From Hyphomicrobiales bacterium (lineage in GTDB: Bacteria > Pseudomonadota > Alphaproteobacteria > Rhizobiales > Rhizobiaceae), in assembly GCA_900472605.1 (NCBI GenBank), contig UCJD01000008.1, positions 1 to 64,000 on the forward strand: a DNA stretch of 64,000 bases, given 5' to 3'. The translations under genes and the position numbers were made by a program. Positions 26,253 to 34,729 of this stretch are shown piece by piece. The notes under the pieces were generated by a model that was not told the DNA's origin, did not search any database, and saw nothing but the letters and a program-made list of their open reading frames with translations. The stretch's first letter is position 1. The number at the start of each line of letters is the position of its first letter.

Positions 26253-27269
26253 ATGACCCATTTCAAGACCTATGCGCTTGGCGCTGCCATTCTATTCGGA
26301 GGCTTTTCGGCAACGGCCGCGCTGGCCGCCGACAAGGCGCTCACAATCTACACTTATGAGAGCTTTACATCCGAGTGGGGCCCCGGCCCCAAGGTGAAGG
26401 CGGCGTTCGAGAAGACCTGCGGCTGCACGGTCAACTTCGTCAGCGTCGCCGATGGCGTGGCGCTGTTGTCGCGTCTGAAGCTTGAGGGATCGAGCACCAA
26501 GGCCGATGTCGTGCTCGGCCTCGATACCAATCTGATCACCGAAGCCAAGGCGACCGGGCTGTTCGATGCCAGCGGCGTCGATACCAGCGCGCTGAAGGTC
26601 CCCGGGGACTTCAAGGACAATGTCTTCGTGCCTTATGACTACGGCCATTTTGCCGTGATTTACGACACGCAGACGATCAAGACGCCGCCGACGAGCCTGA
26701 AGGAGCTGGTCGACGGCGATCCCGCGCAGAAGATCGTCATCGAGGATCCCCGCACCTCGACGCCGGGCCTCGGACTGCTCTTGTGGGTGAAGTCGGTCTA
26801 TGGCGACCAGGCGCCGGAAGCCTGGGCGAAGCTCAAGAAGCGCGTGCTGACGGTGACGCCCGGCTGGTCGGAGGCTTATGGCCTGTTCACCAAGGGCGAG
26901 GCGCCGATGGTGCTCTCCTATACGACGTCGCCCGCCTATCACATGGTTTCGGAAAACACGGATCGTTACCAGGCAGCCGCCTTCTCCGAGGGGCACTATA
27001 TCCAGATCGAGGTCGCCGGTTTGCTGAAGAGCGCGCCGGACAAGGCGCTGGCCCGGGACTTCCTGAAATTCATGGTCACCCCTGGCTTCCAGGACACGAT
27101 CCCGACCAACAACTGGATGATGCCGGTGTCGGCAACCTCCGCACCGCTGCCGGATGCTTTCGGCAAGCTCGTCAATCCGTCGAAGACCTTCCTGATGAGT
27201 TCGGATGAGGTTGCCAAGAACCGCAAGGCCTGGATCGACGAGTGGCTGGCCGCCATGAGCATGAATTGA
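26253..27269 (+). CDS. thiB: Thiamine ABC transporter substrate-binding protein
   Basis: Periplasmic thiamine/TPP receptor, 338 aa. Signal peptide [25 protein letters not shown], then [34 protein letters not shown], the family's opening, with the ThiB-specific [23 protein letters not shown] lies ahead of the ATG. It is first gene of thiBPQ, under a TPP riboswitch, which fixes the substrate as thiamine. Confidence 0.96.
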   Translation: MTHFKTYALGAAILFGGFSATAALAADKALTIYTYESFTSEWGPGPKVKAAFEKTCGCTVNFVSVADGVALLSRLKLEGSSTKADVVLGLDTNLITEAKATGLFDASGVDTSALKVPGDFKDNVFVPYDYGHFAVIYDTQTIKTPPTSLKELVDGDPAQKIVIEDPRTSTPGLGLLLWVKSVYGDQAPEAWAKLKKRVLTVTPGWSEAYGLFTKGEAPMVLSYTTSPAYHMVSENTDRYQAAAFSEGHYIQIEVAGLLKSAPDKALARDFLKFMVTPGFQDTIPTNNWMMPVSATSAPLPDAFGKLVNPSKTFLMSSDEVAKNRKAWIDEWLAAMSMN

Positions 27270-27282
27270 TGAGCATGAACTG

Positions 27283-28917
27283 ATGCTTCTCGCGCCGTCC
27301 GAAACACGATATGCGCTGGCCGGCGGGGCGCTCAGCCTCGCCGCCATCATTGTCTTCGTCACGGTCGCGACACTGTCCCTGCTGATCTCCACCGACGGCA
27401 TGCCTGTCGGATCGATCCTTTCCGATCCATACATCCTGCGCGTCCTGCGCTTCACGCTTCTACAGGCGGCGTTATCAACGCTGCTGTCCGTGCTGTTCGC
27501 CATTCCTGTTGCGCGGGCGCTGGCGCGGCAGCCGCGATTTATCGGTCGCATCTGGATCATTAGGCTGATGGCGGTGCCGATGGGGCTGCCGGTGCTGATC
27601 GGAGCCCTCGGCCTGATCGGCATCTGGGGCCGGCAGGGCGTCGTCAACACGATGCTGTCATGGACGGGCATCGATCAACCCGTCAGCATCTATGGCCTGT
27701 CGGGCATTCTGCTGGCGCATGTGTTCTTCAATCTGCCGCTTGCCTGCCGGCTGATGCTGGCGGCGCTGGAGCGGGTGCCGGGCGAATATTGGCTGGTGGC
27801 GAGCGGCCTCGGCATGCGGCCGGGTGCCGTCTTCCGCTTCATCGAGTGGCCGGTGCTGCGCTCGGTCATACCTGGCGTTGCCGGGCTGATCTTCATGCTC
27901 TGCGCCACCAGCTTCACGCTAGTGCTGATGCTCGGCGGTGGCCCGGCCGCGACCACGATCGAGGTGGCGATCTACCAGTCGCTGCGGTTCGATTTCGATC
28001 CCGGTCGCGCGGTGGGTCTCTCCCTGCTGCAAATCGCGTTGACGGCCGTGGTGCTCCGGATTCTCTCGCTGCTGCCGGCATCAGGAGATGCAGGGCTGAC
28101 TGCCGGTCGAACGATCCGGCGGCCGGACGGCACGCTGTTGGGTGCGTGGATCGCCGATCGCGTGCTTCTGGCGCTGGCGGTGCTCTTTCTCGGCCTGCCG
28201 CTGGTCTTTATCGTCATCGCGGGGCTGCGGGCCGATCTGGTGAAGCTCGTGGGCGAAGCGATCTTCTGGCGCGCGCTTGCCACCAGCGGTGTGATGGCGC
28301 TGTCGTCGGCCCTGCTGTCGCTTGCCCTGTCGATGCCGCTCGTGCGCGCCCGCCATACGCTTTCGCTCGAGCGCGGCGCGCGGCACGGTGCGCGGCCCTT
28401 CTTTGCCGCCATGGGCGCCGCGTCGTCGCTCGTGCTGCTCTTCCCGCCCATCGTTCTCGCCACGGGTTGGTTTCTGGCGGCGCGCGGTGTCGGCGATGTC
28501 AATATCGTGGCGCCGGTGCTCGTCGTCGCCATCAATGCGCTGATGGCGATGCCCTTCGTCGTCAGAGTGCTGGAGCCGGCCTACGCCATTCACCAGCGCC
28601 GCACGCAACGGCTGAGCGCCAGCCTCGGCATCTCCGGTTTCGCCAAGCTGCGCCTGATCTCGTGGCCCGACCTGCGCAAGCCGGTGCTGACGGCGCTGTC
28701 CTTTGCGATGGCACTGTCGTTGGGCGATCTCGGCGCGGTGGCGCTGTTCGGCTCGGATAGCTTCGTGACGCTGCCGTGGCTGGTCTATTCCAGTCTCGGC
28801 AGTTATCGCACCAATGATGCGGATGGGCTGGCGCTGATCCTCGGCGTGATCTGCCTGCTGCTGACGATTTCGGGCACGATGGGTGAGCCGAAGCGGGAGG
28901 CTCTATCGCATGACTGA
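27283..28917 (+). CDS. thiP: Thiamine ABC transporter permease
   Basis: Inner-membrane permease of 544 aa built from two fused halves, each with a coupling motif: EYWLVASGLGMRPGAVFRFIEWP and QRLSASLGISGFAKLRLISWP (EAA loops contacting ThiQ). About twelve helices. Begins 13 bases after thiB and overlaps thiQ by eight bases. Confidence 0.95.
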   Translation: MLLAPSETRYALAGGALSLAAIIVFVTVATLSLLISTDGMPVGSILSDPYILRVLRFTLLQAALSTLLSVLFAIPVARALARQPRFIGRIWIIRLMAVPMGLPVLIGALGLIGIWGRQGVVNTMLSWTGIDQPVSIYGLSGILLAHVFFNLPLACRLMLAALERVPGEYWLVASGLGMRPGAVFRFIEWPVLRSVIPGVAGLIFMLCATSFTLVLMLGGGPAATTIEVAIYQSLRFDFDPGRAVGLSLLQIALTAVVLRILSLLPASGDAGLTAGRTIRRPDGTLLGAWIADRVLLALAVLFLGLPLVFIVIAGLRADLVKLVGEAIFWRALATSGVMALSSALLSLALSMPLVRARHTLSLERGARHGARPFFAAMGAASSLVLLFPPIVLATGWFLAARGVGDVNIVAPVLVVAINALMAMPFVVRVLEPAYAIHQRRTQRLSASLGISGFAKLRLISWPDLRKPVLTALSFAMALSLGDLGAVALFGSDSFVTLPWLVYSSLGSYRTNDADGLALILGVICLLLTISGTMGEPKREALSHD

Positions 28918-29626
28918 TGCCATCGAGATGCGGGATGTGAGACTGCGGCTTGGCCAGAATGCCTTTCTGTTCGATTGCGCGCTTCCAGAAGGCGCCGTCA
29001 TCGGCGTCACCGGTGCATCGGGCGCCGGGAAATCGACTTTCCTCAATCTGCTGGCCGGTTTCGATACGGCGGATGAAGGGCAGATCCTGTTTCATGGAAA
29101 AGATATCGGTCACCAGCATCCGGCCGAACGTCCCGTGTCGCTGGTGTTTCAGGACAACAACCTCTTTGCGCATCTCGACGTCTTCACCAATATCGGGCTC
29201 GGCATCCATCCGGCGCTGAAACTCGGCGACGCCGATCGTCGCGCCATCATATCGGCGCTTGCCAAAGTCGGCCTGTCAGGCTTCGAAAAGCGGATGCCGG
29301 CCACGCTTTCGGGTGGCGAGCGGCAGAGGGTGGCGTTTGCCCGGGCTTTGGTGCGTGAACGCCCGATCCTGCTGCTCGACGAGCCCTTCGCCGCGCTTGA
29401 TCCAAGCCTGCGCCGCGACATGGCGGCGCTGCTTTTGGCCATGCACCGCGACAGCGGCAACACGATCGTGATCGTGTCGCACGATGCTGACGAAATCAGG
29501 CGGATTGCCGACCATGCGATTTTCATCGATCAGGGCAGGGTCGCGGTGGCGGCGCCGATCGATCGGTTTTCGACTGGCGAGGACAATCCCGCGCTGCGGC
29601 AATTTCTGCGGATCGACGAATCTTAA
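28910..29626 (+). CDS. thiQ: Thiamine ABC transporter ATP-binding protein
   Basis: 238-aa ABC ATPase energising thiamine uptake. Walker A GASGAGKSTFLN, Q-loop VFQDNNLF, signature LSGGERQRVAFARAL, Walker B ILLLDEPFAALDP and the H-loop VSHDADE are all intact. The ATG at 28910 lies inside the last codons of thiP, implying translational coupling. Confidence 0.95.
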   Translation: MTDAIEMRDVRLRLGQNAFLFDCALPEGAVIGVTGASGAGKSTFLNLLAGFDTADEGQILFHGKDIGHQHPAERPVSLVFQDNNLFAHLDVFTNIGLGIHPALKLGDADRRAIISALAKVGLSGFEKRMPATLSGGERQRVAFARALVRERPILLLDEPFAALDPSLRRDMAALLLAMHRDSGNTIVIVSHDADEIRRIADHAIFIDQGRVAVAAPIDRFSTGEDNPALRQFLRIDES

Positions 29627-29894
29627 CAAGACAACGGCACTTTCGCCATAATTTGCGGCGACCCAGAGAACTCCTTAACCACGTTAGGCTTGCTAAAGTA
29701 TAAAGCCGCCATATTTAGGCAAAGTCTCGCTATGCAACCGATGCGGAAATCAGCTAAAGCAAAGGCTTGGGTCCTCGATTGTGCATTGCCGAAACGGGGG
29801 CATACGCCTGTTGAACCTTGATGAAGACGACCGGGGCGCCATGACGGCGAGCCGGCCGAGAAGCGCGATGACTCGGAGAGCCAGACTGGACCGC

Positions 29895-31412
29895 ATGACG
29901 ACGTGGAAACTGCCCGCGCCTTCCAGTGATGTGTTCTTCGCAGCGTGCCGCTGGGCGCGACGGGCGTCGATCCTGTCCGCCTCCACCGTGGCGCTCTACG
30001 GTTGTCAGTCGGCGCTCGAACAATCCTACCAGCCCAGTGTCGGCCCTTCGTCCAATCCGCAGATCGTCGACGAAGTGCAGAAGAACGATCCGCGTGCCGC
30101 CATGGGCGCGCGCGAGCATCCGCGCATCGTCGCGAGCTATGGCGGCGAATACAAGGACGCCAAGACCGAGCGGCTGGTGGCGCGCATTGCCGGCGCGCTG
30201 ACGGCGGTTTCGGAAAATCCGAGCCAGTCCTACCGCATCACCATCCTGAATTCGCCCGCGATCAACGCGTTCGCGCTGCCCGGCGGCTATCTCTATGTTA
30301 CGCGCGGGCTCCTGGCTCTTGCCAACGACGCGTCGGAAGTGGCCGCCGTGCTGTCGCACGAAATGGGCCACGTCACCGCCAACCACGGCATCGAGCGGCA
30401 GAAGCGCGAAGAGGCGGAAGTGATCGCCAGCCGCGTCGTCGCAGAGGTGTTGTCGAGCGATATCGCCGGCAAGCAGGCGCTGGCGCGCGGCAAGCTGCGG
30501 CTTGCCGCCTTCTCGCGCCAGCAGGAACTGCAGGCCGACGTCATCGGCGTACGAATGCTCGGCGAAGCCGGCTATGATCCTTATGCGGCCAGCCGCTTCC
30601 TCGATTCCATGGCCGGCTACAGCCGATTTATGTCGGTTGATCCAGATGCCGACCAGAGCCTGGACTTCCTGTCGAGCCATCCGAACTCGGCGCAGCGCAT
30701 CGAGCTTGCGCGCGACCATGCCCGTGCCTTCGGCCAGGAGGGCAAGGTCGGCGATACAGGGCGCGGATACTATCTCGACGGCATCGATGGCCTGCTCTAC
30801 GGAGATAGTCCGGAAGAGGGCTATGTTCGCGGCCAGACCTTCCTGCATGGCGGTCTCGGCATTCGCTTCGACGTGCCGCCGGACTTCAAGATCGACAACA
30901 AGGTCGAGGCCGTGATGGCGACCGGTCCCGGCGACATCGCCATCCGGTTCGACGGCGTGGCCGATAACCAGAACCAGTCGCTGACCAATTACATCTCGAG
31001 CGGCTGGGTGACCGGGCTCGATCCGTCGACCATCCGGCAGATCACCGTCAACGGCATGGAAGCCGCAACCGCGCGGGCGAGTGCCGATCGCTGGGATTTC
31101 GACGTGACTGTCGTGCGCAACAATTCGCAGATATTCCGATTCCTCACGGCTGTGCCGAAGGGGAGCACTGCGCTGCAATCGACCGCCGATGTGCTGCGGT
31201 CCAGCTTCCGGCGCATGACGCCGGCCGAGGCCGCGTCGCTGAAGCCGCTCAGGGTTCGCGTGCTGACGGTGCAGCCGGGTGACAACATCACCACGCTCGC
31301 TGCGCGGATGATGGGAACGGATCGCAAGCTCGATCTGTTCAAGCTCATCAACGCCCTGCCAACCGGGGCCTCGGTTGCGCCCGGCGACCGCGTGAAAATC
31401 ATCTCGGAATAA
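29895..31412 (+). CDS. M48 family zinc metalloprotease lipoprotein with C-terminal LysM-like domain
   Basis: Envelope protease of about 505 aa. The zinc site is H155-EMGH-159 in VAAVLSHEMGHVTANHG, with the third ligand region QQELQADVIGVRML, as in BepA/LoiP-type quality-control proteases. The C-terminus (from about 450) reads VRVLTVQPGDNITTLAARMMG, a LysM-like peptidoglycan-binding module. An N-terminal hydrophobic stretch ends in ALYGCQS, a plausible lipobox. Starts at 29841, 29868 and 29895 are possible; the last is chosen with low certainty. Confidence 0.88.
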   Translation: MTTWKLPAPSSDVFFAACRWARRASILSASTVALYGCQSALEQSYQPSVGPSSNPQIVDEVQKNDPRAAMGAREHPRIVASYGGEYKDAKTERLVARIAGALTAVSENPSQSYRITILNSPAINAFALPGGYLYVTRGLLALANDASEVAAVLSHEMGHVTANHGIERQKREEAEVIASRVVAEVLSSDIAGKQALARGKLRLAAFSRQQELQADVIGVRMLGEAGYDPYAASRFLDSMAGYSRFMSVDPDADQSLDFLSSHPNSAQRIELARDHARAFGQEGKVGDTGRGYYLDGIDGLLYGDSPEEGYVRGQTFLHGGLGIRFDVPPDFKIDNKVEAVMATGPGDIAIRFDGVADNQNQSLTNYISSGWVTGLDPSTIRQITVNGMEAATARASADRWDFDVTVVRNNSQIFRFLTAVPKGSTALQSTADVLRSSFRRMTPAEAASLKPLRVRVLTVQPGDNITTLAARMMGTDRKLDLFKLINALPTGASVAPGDRVKIISE

Positions 31413-31417
31413 AAAGA

Positions 31418-31437
31418 GGCCCGGCTTTCGCCGGGCC
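31418..31437 (+). terminator. Hairpin after the M48 gene
   Basis: GGCCCGGC / GCCGGGCC with loop TTTC, five bases after the stop codon. The U-tract is poor (AATTACATC), so strength is uncertain. Confidence 0.6.
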
Positions 31438-31472
31438 AATTACATCACTGGGGGGAGTAATCTCGGGGTGTC

Positions 31473-31576
31473 CTAAAGCGCATCACGATCTCTCAGATTC
31501 GCTCGTTGCGCTTCAGGTTCTTGCATTACTGCATGTCGTCATCAAAAGCGTGCTTCACATGCTTACGCGACATGCT
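31473..31576. repeat. Rhizobial intergenic palindromic repeat (RIME-like)
   Basis: The 104-base stretch starting CTAAAGCGCATCACGATCT and ending in ACGCGACATGCTT resembles the palindromic intergenic element that recurs throughout Rhizobium genomes. It has the internal TCAGATTCGCTCGTTGCGC block and the paired GCATGTCGT / ACGCGACATGC arms. It lies between the convergent ends of the M48 gene and rpoH2. Recognition is from memory of the motif, not an alignment. Confidence 0.55.
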
Positions 31577-32437
31577 TTAATGCGTGGCCATGTATGGATC
31601 GGCGCTGACAAGCGCTGTCCTCAGCTTTTCCATGGCACGGCTTTCGATCTGGCGTACGCGTTCCTTGGAGATGCCAAGGTCGGCGCCGAGTTCTTCCAGC
31701 GTCGCGCCATCCTCGGCGAGGCGGCGGGCGCTGATGATCTTCATCTCGCGTTCGTTGAGATGGGTGAGCGCAGACGCCAGCCATACGCGACGACGTTCGC
31801 CGTCGATCATGTTTGTCACCTGTTCGTCGGGCAGCGGCTCGTTGCTGACGAGGAAATCCATCTTCTCGGCGCTGTCGGCGTCGCCCGATACGGACGGCGC
31901 CTGCAGCGAGGCGTCGTTGCCGGAAAGGCGTGCATCCATGGTCTGAACGTCGGAAAGGCTAACACCGAGCGCTGCGGCGATTTCCTGATGGATCGACTGC
32001 AGCGTCAGCTGCGTATCGCCCTTTGCCAGCTTGGCGCGCAAGCGGCGCAGATTGAAGAACAATGCCTTCTGCGCCGAGCTGGTGCCACCGCGGACGATCG
32101 ACCAGTTGCGCAGGATGTAATCCTGGATCGAGGCGCGGATCCACCAGCTTGCATAGGTGGAGAAGCGCACATCGCGCTCTGGCTCGAAACGGGCCGCGGC
32201 CTCCAGAAGGCCCACATAACCTTCCTGTACGAGGTCGCTCATGGGAAGTCCGAAGTTGCGAAATTTCGCCGCCATCGAAATGACCAGGCGCATATGTGCC
32301 ATTGCGATCTGGTTACGCGCTCCACGGTCGTCGTTGTGCTTCCAACGAACGGCGAGGTCATGTTCTTCCTCGCGGGCAAGATAGGGAGCCGCCATGGCGA
32401 TCTTGATCATGCGCCGGTCTGCAGACATGTTCTTCAT
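31577..32437 (-). CDS. rpoH: RNA polymerase sigma-32 factor, RpoH2 type
   Basis: Alternative sigma factor of 286 aa that directs heat/oxidative stress genes. Region 2 reads RLVISMAAKFRNFGLPMSDLVQEGYVGLLEAA, followed by RFSTYASWWIRASIQDYILRNWSIVR (2.3-2.4). QKALFFNLRR is the RpoH box specific to sigma-32. Region 4 is LGADLGISKERVRQIESRAM. An EcfG-type promoter about 300 bases upstream fits the known control of rpoH2 by the general stress sigma factor in rhizobia, which suggests RpoH2 rather than RpoH1. Confidence 0.93.
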   Translation of the reverse strand: MKNMSADRRMIKIAMAAPYLAREEEHDLAVRWKHNDDRGARNQIAMAHMRLVISMAAKFRNFGLPMSDLVQEGYVGLLEAAARFEPERDVRFSTYASWWIRASIQDYILRNWSIVRGGTSSAQKALFFNLRRLRAKLAKGDTQLTLQSIHQEIAAALGVSLSDVQTMDARLSGNDASLQAPSVSGDADSAEKMDFLVSNEPLPDEQVTNMIDGERRRVWLASALTHLNEREMKIISARRLAEDGATLEELGADLGISKERVRQIESRAMEKLRTALVSADPYMATH

Positions 32438-32580
32438 ATCGGTCTCCTGAGCTCAGGCTTTTAGCCCCGAAAAGGGCAAACAAGGCTTGCTTCCGGACAG
32501 TGCTGCCCGGATCAAATTCATGGCTTGAAGATATGAAGGCCTCGAACTCTGGACGTCTCAGAAAGAGGCCCTAGTTACTG

Positions 32581-32679
32581 TTATGTGCTGGTTACGCCGC
32601 GATCGCAGGCCGTTTTCTTCACGTTGCCAAATCGGCAATTTGTGGAAGGCATGATCCGCTCCTCGTCGCATCCTGACAT
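32581..32679 (-). CDS. Putative 32-aa leader ORF upstream of rpoH2
   Basis: A 32-codon reading frame (starts MSGCDEERIMPSTNCRFGNV, ends TACDRGVTST) lies between the EcfG-type promoter and rpoH2. GGAGG sits ten bases before the ATG at 32679, and GAGGAG sits six bases before a second in-frame ATG at 32652. It could be a leader peptide or a small stress protein; it is too short to judge by composition alone. Confidence 0.3.
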   Translation of the reverse strand: MSGCDEERIMPSTNCRFGNVKKTACDRGVTST

Positions 32680-32737
32680 GAAAACCGGACCTCCAGCGAA
32701 ATTGCTTTCTCCCGGAAGTCCGTGGTGACAGTGTGTA

Positions 32738-32762
32738 AACGCGCGACTATGGAAAAGGTTCC
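32738..32762 (-). promoter_or_regulatory. EcfG (RpoE2)-type promoter for rpoH2
   Basis: On the minus strand GGAAC (32762-32758) is followed by exactly 16 bases and CGTT, a perfect match to the alphaproteobacterial general-stress promoter consensus GGAAC-N16/17-CGTT. It lies just beyond the carD terminator and would give a 5' leader of about 290 bases before rpoH2. Confidence 0.75.
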
Positions 32763-32766
32763 AATA

Positions 32767-32796
32767 AAAAAACCCGGCACGATGGCCGGGTTTTTT
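32767..32796 (-). terminator. carD terminator
   Basis: AAAAAACCCGGC / GCCGGGTTTTTT with loop ACGATG: a strong, symmetrical intrinsic terminator 21 bases after the carD stop codon, preventing read-through into rpoH2. Confidence 0.92.
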
Positions 32797-32816
32797 GATG
32801 GGAAGAAAGCCTGAAA

Positions 32817-33392
32817 TCAGGCTGCTTCTTCTTCCTCTGCTTCGTCTTCTTCCACGGCCTTACCGCGCTTCGGACCCTTGTTCAGGTTCGTCTCGACGAG
32901 GCGGACGGCTTCCGTTTCCGAAAGCTTGTTGACGGCGGCGATTTCGCGCGCCATGCGGTCAAGCGCTGCTTCGTAAAGCTGGCGTTCGGAATAGGACTGT
33001 TCCGGCTGGTTTTCGGCACGATAGAGATCGCGAACGACTTCAGCGATCGAGATCAGGTCGCCGGAGTTGATCTTTGCATCGTATTCCTGCGCGCGACGGG
33101 ACCACATGGTGCGCTTGACGCGCGCCTTGCCCTGCACGACCTTCAAAGCACGCTCGACGAAATCCGTCTCGGAAAGCTTGCGCATGCCAATGCTCATGGC
33201 CTTTGCGACCGGCACTTTCAGGCGCATCTTGTCCTTCTCGAAATCGATTACGAAAAGTTCGAGCTTCATCCCGGCAACTTCTTGCTCTTCGATGGCGGTG
33301 ATGGTACCGACGCCATGAGCGGGGTATACGATCGATTCACCGGTCTTGAAACCATGGCGGGCTGCTGAAGGCTTTTTCTGCTGGATCGTCAT
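32817..33392 (-). CDS. carD: CarD family transcription regulator
   Basis: 191-aa RNA-polymerase-binding protein that stabilises open complexes. N-terminal RNAP-interaction (Tudor-like) domain: GESIVYPAHGVGTITAIEEQEVAGMKLELFVIDF; C-terminal helical DNA-binding part: LYEAALDRMAREIAAVNKLSE. The tail is highly acidic (AVEEDEAEEEEAA). ATG 33392 is chosen; an in-frame TTG at 33401 has AGGGAG five bases upstream and is an alternative. Confidence 0.93.
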   Translation of the reverse strand: MTIQQKKPSAARHGFKTGESIVYPAHGVGTITAIEEQEVAGMKLELFVIDFEKDKMRLKVPVAKAMSIGMRKLSETDFVERALKVVQGKARVKRTMWSRRAQEYDAKINSGDLISIAEVVRDLYRAENQPEQSYSERQLYEAALDRMAREIAAVNKLSETEAVRLVETNLNKGPKRGKAVEEDEAEEEEAA

Positions 33393-33787
33393 TCTTGTCA
33401 AAAACTCCCTGTTACGCTTCCGGCCGAAGCCGGAGCCGGGTCAGTCAGGCCCGGATGAGACGGTCGGATCCGTCGGGTGACTTTACTTCTGGTCCCACCG
33501 GGAAGAAGCAAGCATATTCAGACACGCAATCTTGGGGCGTGACAGCTCAAGATCATGATATGTCACGGAAATCGCGCTTGGATTTGTTTGCTTTCGTGGT
33601 GGTTTGGGGCATCCTTGATGCCGCAAAAGGAACAGTGTGTGAAAGTTACCACAAAAATATGAGGAAATCAATAATTTACTGCGTATGAGTCATGCGGGCA
33701 ACACATGTCGCCCCCATAAGTCACGCATATCCGCCACGAGATTGGGCAGATTCCGGCCCCGTCTCAGACTATAGTATCATCGGGCGA
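33393..33787. other. Non-coding gap upstream of carD
   Basis: 395 bases between carD and fdxA. AT content rises between 33560 and 33690. I found no convincing gene, riboswitch or repeat; it must hold the carD promoter and the fdxA 3' end. Open frames of 62-97 codons on either strand have no ribosome binding site or protein-like composition. Confidence 0.5.
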
Positions 33788-34126
33788 TCAATCGCCAGCG
33801 CCGGGCTTTTCGGAGAAGTATTTGTCGAACTTTCCGGTCTCGCCGTCCACTTCCTTGGCGCCATCCATCGCGTCTTTCTTGACGGTGATGTTGGGCCAGA
33901 TGCTGGCGAACTCGGCATTGATCTTCAGCCACTTGTCGAGGCCCGGCTCCGTATCGGGCTTGATCGCCTCGGCGGGACATTCCGGCTCGCAAACGCCGCA
34001 ATCGATGCATTCGTCGGGATTGATGGCGAGGAAATTCTCACCTTCGTAGAAGCAGTCGACGGGGCATACTTCAACGCAGTCGGTGTATTTGCACTTGATG
34101 CAGTTGTCGGTCACGACATAGGTCAT
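33788..34126 (-). CDS. fdxA: Seven-iron ferredoxin (3Fe-4S/4Fe-4S)
   Basis: 112-aa electron carrier of the FdxA type. Two clusters are marked by [17 protein letters not shown] (the Cys-to-Thr/Lys change gives the 3Fe-4S cluster) and [12 protein letters not shown] (4Fe-4S). The C-terminal 50 residues ([19 protein letters not shown]) are the usual extension. GGAG lies seven bases before the ATG at 34126. Confidence 0.95.
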   Translation of the reverse strand: MTYVVTDNCIKCKYTDCVEVCPVDCFYEGENFLAINPDECIDCGVCEPECPAEAIKPDTEPGLDKWLKINAEFASIWPNITVKKDAMDGAKEVDGETGKFDKYFSEKPGAGD

Positions 34127-34321
34127 GAAGAACTCCAGGATTTTCACGCAGACGGGGCCGGGCAACCTGGAACGTCGCGCCTTTCCCCTGGCCGGAGACA
34201 GGACATGACCGGTCTTGGGAACCCTCACGCCATCCGGCAAGTTGCTTGTGAAGTATCGGCTTTATCGTCCGATTTCAAGAATAAAGAAATCGCCAATGCG
34301 TGCGGTCCGGAGACGGATTTT

Positions 34322-34726
34322 CTAATCCTCGTCCGACATCAGCCGATCGATTGCGCGGCGCTCTTTTTTGGTCGGCCGGCCGCTGCCGACGTCGCGGGTC
34401 GCCTGCTCGTAGGGCGTCAGCTTCTTCTTGTCCTCGGCCGTCGGCGAGACGTCGTCGTAAAGAAGCCTGGCTTCCTCGAAAGGGCCGCGTCTTGCGCCGC
34501 CTGACTTGACGACCAGCACGAGATCGCGACGGTCGAGCGATAGCTCGACCTTGTCTCCTGGCTTGACCTGATGGCTGGGCTGGTTGACGCGCTCGCCGTT
34601 GATGCGGACATGGCCAGACTGGATCTGGGCCTGCGCCAGCGAGCGCGACTTGATCATGCGCGTGAAGAACAGCCATTTGTCGATGCGCTGGCGCGAACCG
34701 CTTTGTGGCTGTGTCTCCGCGCTCAT
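34322..34726 (-). CDS. S4-domain RNA-binding protein, HslR-like
   Basis: 134-aa protein with an N-terminal S4 domain (RIDKWLFFTRMIKSRSLAQAQIQSGHVRINGERV) similar to HslR/Hsp15, which rescues nascent-chain-blocked 50S subunits during stress. The C-terminus is basic (GRPTKKERRAIDRLM). It starts four bases after the helicase stop codon, so the two are probably one transcript. Confidence 0.9.
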   Translation of the reverse strand: MSAETQPQSGSRQRIDKWLFFTRMIKSRSLAQAQIQSGHVRINGERVNQPSHQVKPGDKVELSLDRRDLVLVVKSGGARRGPFEEARLLYDDVSPTAEDKKKLTPYEQATRDVGSGRPTKKERRAIDRLMSDED

Positions 34727-34729
34727 GGT

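Noticed and set aside
29754..31439. 561-codon minus-strand frame
   Set aside because: Antisense of the M48 protease, whose motifs are intact on the plus strand.
33395..33688. 97-codon plus-strand frame in the gap upstream of carD
   Set aside because: No ribosome binding site and non-protein-like composition; region is promoter DNA.
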